From: Porogramme epimiltina
Lineage: Eukaryota > Basidiomycota > Agaricomycetes > Polyporales > Polyporaceae
DNA: 21,606 nt
Assembly (NCBI GenBank): GCA_900155495.1
Contig: FTLJ01001246.1
Location: 1 to 21,606 of the forward strand
Direction: 5' to 3'
Numbering within the stretch: position 1 is the stretch's first letter; each line of letters starts with the position of its first letter. The translations under genes were made by a program, and so were the position numbers. The notes under the pieces were generated by a model. It worked only from the letters and a program-made list of their open reading frames with translations, was not told where the DNA came from and did no database searches. Of this stretch, positions 1-9,000 are shown piece by piece.

Positions 1-101
1 CTCGCGTCCTACCGCCCGCCCCGGGCTCGCACCCGCGCCCGCCGCGAGTCCCCAGCGGAAGCTCCGGCGAGACCGCAAGTGAGCGTGGGCGTGAGCGGCG
101 C

Positions 102-130
102 GGGGGGATGGGGGGCGTGAGGGGGGGGGG
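102..130 (+). repeat. Poly-G runs
   Basis: Three G-runs of 6, 6 and 10 bases (102-107, 110-115, 121-130) are separated by only 2 and 5 bases. This is low-complexity sequence that could form a G-quadruplex on the + strand. No gene is tied to it. Confidence 0.7.
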
Positions 131-1656
131 CGGCTGTGTGCGGCGTACCCGCGCTGGGCGCCCGGATTCGGGCGCTCCCCCTCGGGCACAGGGCACGCGG
201 GTGGCCGCCGGGAAGGGCTGCGACGCCTCCCTCCATGGGGCCCAGAAGGCCTCCCAGCTTCCTAGCAGCGCTGGGGCGTGCGGTGGGCAGGCGTGAGTGC
301 GTATGAGCGCGGGCTACCGTGGAAATCGCAGAGATGTTGGTGTAATTGACGAAGCAGGAGGGCAGTTCGTACGATTATCAGGCCTTCTGCGTTTTGCATC
401 TAGATTAACGTCGAGGCGAATCGAACGCTTCGCCTCCAACTCCGCCACCGCGCCCGCCCCTGCACGCCGCCGAGGGCTGGTCAATTCTGGTCAATCTCCG
501 GCAATCTTCCACTTCCGAGCGAGACCCTACCTCCTCCATCTCCCACCGCGGCGGACGCTCGCCCTAACCACTGCGCGTCCGCTCGGGAGGCACATCGCGC
601 CGCGGACCCTTAACGTAGCCTCCGGCGCGCCCCTCGACGGGGACCCACCGCCCCTGCGACGACCGACGAGCCCCTCCTCCAGGACCACCGCATCCCTCCC
701 GCCCTCCTCCCTCACGCGCACCGCTACCCCCTGGCCGTCACATAGAGCTCTATGAGCGGCGCCCAGCACATTCACTCCCGCGCAGCTTCCCGCCCAACGC
801 GGACGTCCAATCCCCGCGCCGGGGCCGCCGATCCAGCGCCCACCCGCCTCACCTCAATCCGCGACGTCTACACACCCACAACCTCCCGTATCTAGAATTT
901 AGATCACCCAATTTATATAACTCCCGCCGCCCGCATCCCCGTCCATCGTCATCGTCATCGTCGCGGCGCCCCTGTATATGTGTGTGTGCATCTACGCATC
1001 TACGCGCAGGCAGGTGTGGGTGGGTGGAGGGAGGGAGAGCCCGGGGGCACGGTCCTCCCCGTGCGCGCCTGGTCAGGCACGCCCGCCCACTCCCCCTCCC
1101 GCGCACGCATGGGGAGACGCGACGGTGGCTGGGCGCGCTCCGCTCCGGACGCGAGGAGGCGCACCGTTGTGGCCGCCCGCCCATGCGAGCCCCACACCCG
1201 CTAGTGAACAGCACGGCCGCGCGGTCGAGCAGCAACACGTATGGACACCGAATGACAGCGTAGCGCAGGCGCAACGGACGTGCTCGGCCCCGCGCCGACG
1301 CGCCGGTCCCGCGCCTCGCACGGAACGGACTTTAGGGCGTGTCTATAACGCACCCCGAGGCAGTACAGCGCGTCAGGGCGGGGAAGGCACCGCGGGCGCG
1401 GGGAGAGAAGGGGCAGCTGAGATCCGTGCACTGTGCACAGCGTCCGGGTCTCTGCCCGTCATCGCCCTTGCTTCTTTCCACGGCAAAGTGCGATGGGCGG
1501 TGGGGGAGCGGGCACGGCGGACCCACCACGTTGCTACCCCGGAAAAGAGGGCGTTTGACGGGACATGGAGAAGCGAAGGACGCTGCAAGGAGTCCACGCT
1601 CCGCGCAGGGAGAGTGCTCGTGCAAATGAGACGCGCGCGGCGGCGCGGTGCGGGGG

Positions 1657-1760
1657 ACGACCGCAGACGACCGCAGACGTGCGGACGTGCGTCGGACGTG
1701 CGGACGTGCGGGCGCGGGCGCGGGCGCGGACGTGCGTAGGGCGTGCGTGCGTGCGTGCGG
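1657..1760 (+). repeat. GC minisatellite of CGGACGTG-type units
   Basis: A run of short degenerate repeats: first ACGACCGCAG-like units, then several copies of CGGACGTG, then GGGCGC units, and finally GTGC/GCGT tetranucleotides up to about 1760. Unit length drifts along the array, as in an expanding and decaying minisatellite. It lies in a region with no supported gene. Confidence 0.75.
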
Positions 1761-2395
1761 GTTATTAGCCTCGGTGCGGGAGAACGCCCACGAGAGTGTT
1801 GAGATCGTAGATATGGACAGGCCGCAGGCGCCGGGAAACAACAGATTGAGCCAGGTGAGTGACGCTAGTTCTTCGCGAGGGACGAGTGAGGGGATGACAG
1901 GCCGTCTATGGCAGGACGAAAGCGGGGTGAGCGTCTATCATCTCTCGCTCCTCCCCCGCATTCGCCTCGGCCAGATCGGCGCATATACCCACTGCACAGC
2001 GTCATCCACCGCGCCGATTCGCTTTAGCCGGCTGAGCGCCGGGGATGAGTGGAGGCGTGCGCCTGTGTGGGCGTGCCGCGGCTGGACGAGGTCTAGCAGC
2101 GGCTAGGATGGGTGTGGAGGGGACAGAGCGTGTCCGCCACGCCCTCTTGTTCTCGCTCGCATCGGGCAAAGGTGAGCAGAGCAAACAAGACATGCCTAAG
2201 AGCAGATCTCACACACGAGATCTCAACGACGCGAATCATTTGCAGAAGCACGTCCAGGTCGGGAAGGAGCCAGAACCAGGGCGTAGTAGACGGATGAGGA
2301 TCTCGAAGACGGAAAGGCGGGAGGGACCGCCAGCAGGTAGTCAACTGGCATAGGTCGATATCCCAAGTACGTCCTATCCCACCACTGGGGTTTAC

Positions 2396-2402
2396 TATAA
2401 AA
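2396..2402 (+). promoter_or_regulatory. TATA box of the candidate gene at 2499
   Basis: TATAAAA is followed by a C/T-rich stretch (2408-2450), the usual layout of a fungal core promoter. The candidate start codon lies about 97 bases downstream. A tiny upstream frame (ATG CTG AAC TGA, 2471-2482) lies between the expected transcription start and that ATG. The strength of this element is the main reason to believe a gene follows. Confidence 0.55.
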
Positions 2403-2498
2403 TGTCGACTCCTCCCTCCCCCATGTCTCTCATCCGTTCACCCACCGTTACACCAGGACACGCCTGCTGTATGCTGAACTGAGTCCTGACATAGCCTA

Positions 2499-3148
2499 AT
2501 GGTTTGTCTCGGTCAAACATTTGCTCTTCTACTGCTGCTGATGTCTCTCCAGTTGCTTCCACAGGTCATATACACAGGCGGTTGCGCCGCCCCTTCCGTC
2601 GGAAGAGCCACCTTCTTTCCTTCATCCCCCACCCTCGCACAACTGCTGCAGAAGGACTTTGCTGGGGTCGATGATCACAACGAGTGTGCATTCCCTGACG
2701 TTCAATTTGCCCAAAAAATTACTTTTCGCATACAAGTACGCCACACTCATCATTCCCTGTCCCTCCTCCCTCACCGCGCTACCGCAGTTCCAGGGCGTCC
2801 CGGTGTCCTCTTGGTATGCCCACCAAGTGAATATCTGCGGTATGAGCCGCGGGCAGGTCGTGCAGCCGACGAAGGGCCGTTTGGCTCAGCTTATGGCACG
2901 CGAGATGAGCAAGTATCTCGTACGTACCGCCGCCGTCCCCAAGCTCCTCATCACCGTGCTAACAACCCCGATGGCCGGTGCCAAATGCAGGGGAACATAT
3001 CGTTCCCCTACGCACTGACCGAAATCCACCTTCTTTGCATCGAGATTGTCTCCCGTGGAAGTATACAGGCCTATTTCAGCATCAAGGTGTGACTGATACT
3101 ACGGAGGAAGCAAGGAGTTTTCAGATCCGCTTCATGTTCGTTTCGTGA
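2499..3148 (+). CDS. Hypothetical small protein, three-exon model, function unknown
   Basis: I do not recognise this protein. The tentative model is exons 2499-2735, 2788-2919 and 2991-3148. The introns are 52 nt (GTACGC to CCGCAG) and 71 nt (GTACGT to ATGCAG, with a CTAAC branch site). The start at 2499 gives an N-terminus with a run of Leu (ALLLLLMSLQLL), resembling a signal peptide. However, bases 2502-2564 also look like an intron (GTTTGT to CCACAG, pyrimidine-rich), so that hydrophobic run may be an artefact. Exon 2 encodes a helical-looking segment (KGRLAQLMAREMSKYL). A different reading of exon 3 would end at 3091. Good splice sites and a TATA box argue for transcription; the lack of any recognisable family and the ambiguous 5' part argue for caution or a decayed gene. 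Confidence 0.3.
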
Positions 3149-4110
3149 GCTACAATATAGTCCTCCGCAGCTGTTGGATGCTCTATTCACTACTTTTTTT
3201 CTCCATTCAGAACTGCAAAGGAAAGAAACCCACGACAATGGACATGGTGTGGCATAGACTGTGACTACATAAAGCACACGTGATCAAGACTTGTTGGACA
3301 TAGAACGTTGGCGGTGGGATGACTGGTTAGATAAGAGGGCGTGTGCGGCCGGAACTCAGAATCTCTCTACATGTAGTATGCCGGATGTGGAAAAGAGCAC
3401 GATGATCAAAGTCACCCGACAGCCATGCGGACACATCGGGCGGCGGTCCAGCAAGCGGATATAAAGAACTCGTGTGCAGAGCCAATCTCAAATCTGTGAC
3501 ATTAGTAGTTGGGCGATGCGGCTTCGCGGGGTCATCAGTGCTGCAGCGTTGTATATGTACATGCCATACGTCATGGCTCATCAACTGTATGTCCATGAAC
3601 TCCCTTTCTGAGAGCACAGGAAGGGAGAAATCGCAAGTAGGTGATTTGATATCCAGTTCACTTTGGTGCTAATGATGAACCGTCTCATTACCGCGTTCCT
3701 CTGGCGCTCCGTTGCGTGAGGGACAAGGGGGCTTTTTACACAGCTAATATTTGGCCTACTAATGACCGGTAAGTAACCGGGAGCATGCCCCGTTCACGTG
3801 ACCGTGTCTGCATGACGACTCGCGGCCACAGGGCGGCGTTGCTGGCCGGGTCTGGACTCGAGTGTTTGTTCACGTCCGCTGTGATCCTTGATCCTCCCCG
3901 TCCGCTCCGTCTCCCATCCTCCCGCGGCGCAGCCCACACGCCTTCTCCTCTTTCCCGTCTCCCAGCACATAATCCCCACGCTCTTTCCTCACCCCCTCGC
4001 TCTTTTGTACAGTTACCGGTGATCCTCTGCGAGCCCAAGAGTCCCCTTTGATTTCCTCCATCGGCGCAACCCGAGAAAACAAAGTCTTCCGCACCATCCG
4101 CATAGCCCAA
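3149..4110. other. Intergenic region and 5' leader of the GPI-protein gene
   Basis: No supported gene. The left part is AT-richer than the surroundings and has no convincing frame; a TATAAAG at 3460-3466 on the + strand is not followed by a recognisable protein. The right part (about 3888-4010) is strongly C/T-rich on the + strand, typical of fungal promoters and leaders, and runs into the start codon at 4111. A GTAAGT donor at 3769 and a TTTGTACAG acceptor ending at 4012 could bound an intron in the untranslated leader, but this is speculative. Confidence 0.5.
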
Positions 4111-5454
4111 ATGAACTCCAAGATTCTCCCTCTACTGCTCTTGCAGTTTATGTCTGCCTGGCTCGTCCAGGCAACTCTCTACGTCAGTTTTTTGCCGCAT
4201 AATTCCATGTATACCCTAACTGACATTCGGTACAGACCCTGCCGTTGGATACCTGCCATGGTGGACAGGCCTGCAGAGTCCAATGGCTCGACGATGGCGT
4301 TGTACCGCTCCTCAATAGCATCGGTGCCTGCCATGTCGCGCTGTACAATGGGGACCGCGTGCGCACCACTCCATTTTGTCTCGGAAAATAATCCACGTCT
4401 GACGTGACGCTTGAATGGCGATGCAGAGACTCATTCAACAGATTGAGCCGGTGGACGTTTCGGCGCAGCATTCACTGCAGTTCACGGTGCGTCTCTGGCT
4501 CATATCTCGAGTTTTGTGTGCTGTTCGCGTGCCGACATGCGTCCTCTTCGTTCCCCAGCCCGACCCCAATGCAGGGCCCAACTCGGGTAGCTAGTAAGTC
4601 TTCTCTGAAATTCCTTTGTGCTGCGTGCGGCGTATCTGACTGTTGATATGCTAGCTATATCAACTTCACTTCTGTCAACCCTGTCGATGGTATCACATAC
4701 TTCCAGTTCTCGGCTATGTTCCCGTAAGTTTTCTTTGCTTTCCCATCTGCTTCAAATTTTATCAGTCCATCGCGCTGGGGGTGTCAAGTTCCCGTTATGC
4801 CTGGTGTTGAGATGATGGCTTTAGTGCGGGTTAGCCACATTCCAATCCGAGCGTACAAGTGTTGCAACGCATCATATCATAACATTTCCTGCACCAGAAA
4901 TACGTTGTGACTGACTTAACACCTTCATCAGCATCGACTCCATGACCGGCTCCTTCGCCTCACCTGTCGCAAGCGACACGTCCGCGATTGCGGTGCCTTC
5001 CTCGCTGCTCACCTCAGCGCAGAGCTCGTCCACGTCCGCGACGCCCACTGGGTCCTCCACCGCCACCCCCTCAGCGTCAAGCTCCTCATCAGGGTCTGCC
5101 GACACCGCTTCCAGTTCCTCATCCTCGTCAAGCGCCAGCTCCAGCCCAAGCTCAACGGCGAGCACCAGCACCACGGACAGCAGCACCTCCCAGTCAAGCT
5201 CCGCCCTATCTACGTCGTCGTCCACCTCCGCGTCCGGCACCAGCTCGCGGGCGACCATGACGACGCTCACCGTGTCCCCCACGGGCTCCAGCGGCAGCGT
5301 GAACACGCGCTCTGCCGCGCCCACGACCACGACGAGCACGAGCAGCACGTCCGCCGTGGGCTCCTCCGGCTCCGCCTCCTCTGCAGGCCGCCTCTCCTCC
5401 CCCATTCCCCTCCTCATCTCCCTCGCCGCCGCCGCGTTGGCGTGCGCGCTCTGA
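4111..5454 (+). CDS. Ser/Thr-rich GPI-anchored cell-surface protein with Kre9/KNH-like domain
   Basis: Exons are 4111-4182, 4236-4358, 4427-4486, 4559-4593, 4655-4723 and 4932-5454, giving 293 residues. The start follows a C/T-rich leader and opens a clear signal peptide (LPLLLLQFMSAWLVQA). Residues about 23-125 match the Kre9/KNH1-like N-terminal domain of fungal wall proteins: a Cys-Val-Gln-Trp-like element (ACRVQWLDDG), IGACHVALYNGD, PDPNAGPNSGSYYINFTS, then a FSAMFP-IDSMTGSF end. Next comes a long Ser/Thr tract, likely O-mannosylated, then a small-residue stretch and a hydrophobic C-terminus (PLLISLAAAALACAL), the pattern of a GPI-anchor signal. In known relatives this domain is linked to beta-glucan synthesis or wall organisation; the role here is inferred. 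The fifth intron (208 nt) is unusually long, and the fourth has a hairpin over its acceptor. It converges on the ABC transporter gene. Confidence 0.88.
4960..5400 (+). repeat. Ser/Thr-coding low-complexity tract
   Basis: This part of the last exon of the GPI-anchored protein is built almost wholly from Ser, Thr, Ala and Pro codons ending in C or G. The simple composition creates long but meaningless open frames on the other strand (4872-5756). In the protein it would act as an extended, glycosylated stalk lifting the N-terminal domain off the membrane or wall. Confidence 0.8.
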
Positions 5455-6096
5455 TCCCAGCTCTGTACACATACCCCTTGCCTTCTCTCTCTAGAGCTCT
5501 CGCTCCCGCCGTGCGTCGGAGACGACGCAGCAGGGGCGGGCCCCGCTTTTCGCTGCGGCCGCGCGCAGACGCGCGCCGCGTTCCTGTGAATAGTGAATAC
5601 CCCCGGCGCCGCGCGTTGTGCGGACTGCTCCCACCCACCGCTACCACCCACCACTCCGTTCTCACGGCCGCCCTCCCCGGACAGCCCCCCGTCGATGAGG
5701 CGCGGCCCCCTGTCTATCCCACCGCAGCTGGCGCTCGGCCCGCCCCTCGGCGACACCTTCAGATCCCCCTTACCCTCTCGTCTCCTACCCCCTACCTCTT
5801 CCTCCTACCTCTTCCTCCATCCCTTCGCGTTCTCCTGCTCTTTGCGCACGCTGTGCTGAACTTTCGCATTTCGAGTAGTAGCTGTAGAACGTCACCACCT
5901 CCCCCCGGGCCGCGCGGACAGCTGTCGAGCGATACCTCTGTATCATTATTAAGTACTATGGGACACACACAATCCATCCATCATTATTGCCACCGTCAAC
6001 CGTCGCTCTGTCCGATTCTGCGCTCCGTGCGTGCCGGGCCCCTCGTGAGCCGCATTTCGGCGCCAGCGCGCGGCTCCAAGGCGGGGCCCGGGGGTC
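5455..6096. other. Intergenic region between convergent genes
   Basis: This holds the 3' flanks of the GPI-protein gene (from the left) and the ABC transporter gene (from the right). It is C/T-rich on the + strand, with an imperfect CCTACCTCTTCCT direct repeat around 5786-5820. On the minus strand AATAAT-like motifs near 5945 and 5983 could serve as poly(A) signals of the ABC gene. No gene is seen. Confidence 0.6.
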
Positions 6097-9000
6097 TCAA
6101 ATCGCCACGCCCGCCATGGCGTACAGCGTGGCGCGGTCCATGCTCCCGTCGACGAGCCCGCGGAAGTAGCCCCCTTCTGCCTTGAGGAGCGTGCTCGGGC
6201 TGTCAAACTCAACCTAAACGACGCGCAAGGGTGAGTGGACCGTCCTCTAGCAGGTACCAGGAAGGAGAGGGGGGACTTACAATGCGGCCGGCGTCGAGTA
6301 CCATCTGCATTATCGGACCCGCGCGAGTGGTTAGTTGAACTCAGAAGCGACAGAAAATCGTGCACGTACGATCTTGTCAGCGTCCATGACGCTCTGGAGG
6401 CGGTGCGCGACCGTGAGCACCGTCACGTCCTTGCCGAGCTCCTCGCGGAGCGACTTTTGGATGACTGCGTCGGTCTCGTAGTCTACCGCGGCGAGGACGG
6501 GTCTAGCGTCAGCGAAGGGGAAAGAAGCGGGGGCCTTGGAGGAGAGGACGCACCGATCGCGGACGTAGCTGGGCAGAGTGCGGGATGGGGGCACGGGCGC
6601 GTTTCAAGGTTAGCGAGGGCCAGAGAGAGGCAGGACAGGGACGCACCTTCGTCGAGGATGAGCACCTTGCTCGCGCGCACGATGGCACGCGCGAGCGCGA
6701 CGATCTGCCGCTGTCCAACGGACAGGTTCGCGCCGCCGCCCGCGACGTCCGAGTCGAGCGTGAGGCGCGCGCGCGCCTGTTCGTCGTCCGCCACGAGCGT
6801 CGAGGCGCTCCCGGAGGCCTCCGCCGCCGAAGCAGCGGCGGCGGCGCCCGCGGTGCGCTCCTGCAGCGCGAAGAGCCCCGCGGAGCGCAGCGCGTCGTTG
6901 AGCGCTGCGTCGTCGTGCTGCCCGAACGGGTCGAGGTTCTGCCGCAGGGTGCCGCTGAGGAGCTCGGGCTGTGAGGGATGGGCGGCTCTGAGTGAGCGGG
7001 GAGCGAGGGCAGGGAAGAGATCGGGAGCGGGAGCCGACGGACCATTTGGGGGATGATGGTGATGTTGGAGCGGAGCGCGTCGAGGTTGAGCGAGTCGGTG
7101 GGGATGCCGTCGTAATAGACCTTGCCCTCGGTGGGGATGCACCGCAGGAGGGAGAGGGTCAGGGAACTCTGCCTCCGCAGTCAGTACCGACGTTCAGTGA
7201 TAGTGTGTATGGCACACCTTTCCACTTCCTGTGCGTCCGACTTAAAAGAGGGCGGGAGTAAGCGCGAGACGGTAAACTGACAAGATGGATGTCTCACCGA
7301 TGCCGACACGTTCACCTGACTTGATCTCGAATGAGAGCTCATGGAGAACCCGGGGACCATCCTAAGGCTACTTGTCAGAGACAACTCAAACAACTCGAGC
7401 CGATGTGAAGGGAGGGACGGACAGGTGAATACCGAGCCGACAGCTTCTCCACAGTCAGTGCTCCGCTAGCCGGCCAGTACGCCGGAGGTACTCCCGCTTC
7501 GGTAGGCTTAGCTTCCTGCTCGATCTCAAGATACTGTTGAATACGTTCCAGGCTATATAGCATGAGTATGATGAGGCGGTGGGAGAATGGACGGCCTCGC
7601 GGGCATACCTGTTCGCTGGATGGCAGGAATTGATGTCATTTTCAACGGGCTCTCGCGCGCAGCGTATATCGACATACCTATGACCTGGAATTCGTTGAAC
7701 CTCCAGAACCACCCAAGAATGAAACCACTGAATCCAACTGAAATTTCCAATTCATCATTGAATGTCCATGAGTCAGGAAATCGTAGAGGTCAACTTACTG
7801 GCCATAGACAACGAGAACCCGGTGTTCGATGCCCCCACCGGCGCAACGTAGGTCAAGTAGACCGCGAGTGCAGTGGTCAACGACACCCCCAAGAGGTTTA
7901 CACGGACGCTGACCCATCTACATTCTCTCTTTTAATACGCGCATCACTCAAACGGGAAACAGTCCTTCTTACCGTGTCAAAGCAGTAAAGATCAGTGCAG
8001 TCCGGCTGTAATGATCTATACGTTTGTAGGACTCCTTCATGAACGCCTCTTGCGCCCCGTACGCCCTGATCGACACTGTGGAACGCTAGTGAGACAAAGA
8101 TCTCCCCTTTGACAGAGAGAGCACAAACCGAGGCCAGTGATAGCACCGCCAAAGTGCCCTAGGACAGGCGCTTGCGCGTTGCTCATCTCGCGTTTGACGG
8201 AAAGCTGCGCGTGCATGTAGAGCACGCTAAGCCATCCGCCGAGGGCGAATGTGACGACGGCAGGGATAACGAAGAGCGGAAGGACAATGGCTACGGAAAC
8301 GACCTTGAGGATCATGAAGAGCGTTCCCTCGATGAGCTGATGGAGGGTCTGGGAGATGGTAGTATCCACTAGACGCATTTATACATGAGGACGGTTAGGC
8401 AGAAAGGACCAGTAAGGGGTGTTGCTCACCGGCTTGAATGTCGGTGGTGCACCGTGTGATGATACGAGATGTAGGCACTGTATCGAGCCATCTGAGAAGA
8501 GTCATTGGTACATTCTGTAGGCATAGACTAGCTGGACGCACCGAAGAGTTGTCCCCAGGACAGAGTCAATCAACTTGGTGTGGATAACTATAGAGGCCCT
8601 GATGGATCCATACACAAATACCATGTAACCAATACCGTAGATTGCAATCCCTATAGCAAGGAGGGCTAGGTAGACGGAGATGTGACTGCGAGTGCTGTTA
8701 GTTCTGACTTCGCGTCGTAGATCGCGTCACTCACTATAGAACTGATATCTCCGACGGATCCTTGGTCTCGTATTCAGTTGCCCAAGTACCCAAGAAGTAG
8801 GACTGAATCAAGAAAGGGGCATCGTCAGCACATGTCAGCGAGGTCGCCATCATGGAGGGATTACTCGCCATGCCATTCATTATGCACAGCACAGCAGCCG
8901 AAGCGATGATCACAATTGTCCAATGAAGCCACGTAACGCTTGAAGAGTTGCCGAGATATAACTGCACTGTTTTCTCGCCTTCAGTAAGCCCCAACTCTCC

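Larger units (their letters stand above)
1..2390. other. GC-rich gene-poor stretch, no supported gene
   Basis: No reading frame here resembles a known protein, and the long open frames are low-complexity Arg/Pro/Ala/Gly strings of the kind GC-rich DNA produces by chance. Bases 2-78 read openly on the + strand and are followed by a good splice donor (GTGAGC at 79), so they could be the tail of an exon entering from the left, but nothing identifies it. Isolated splice-like signals occur further on: an ATG at 1813 followed by a GTGAGT donor at 1853, and a GTGAGC donor near 2172 paired with a TTTGCAG acceptor near 2246. They do not assemble into a convincing product. The stretch also holds G-runs, a short CATCGT repeat near 940-962 and a GC minisatellite. 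Confidence 0.55.

Noticed and set aside
978..1739. 253-residue + frame in the left region
   Set aside because: Arg/Ala/Gly-rich composition, runs into the minisatellite, no domain, and competing frames of similar quality on both strands.
4872..5756. 294-residue antisense frame opposite the GPI-protein gene
   Set aside because: Its acidic Glu/Val/Asp-rich sequence is the reverse reading of the Ser/Thr codon tract; the + strand has a coherent spliced protein.
8803..8868. Reading the 66-nt segment as a normal coding insert in TMD2
   Set aside because: Not excluded, but the spacing to the conserved SYFLG motif and the donor-like, branch-like and acceptor sequences make an intron more likely; kept as a finding.
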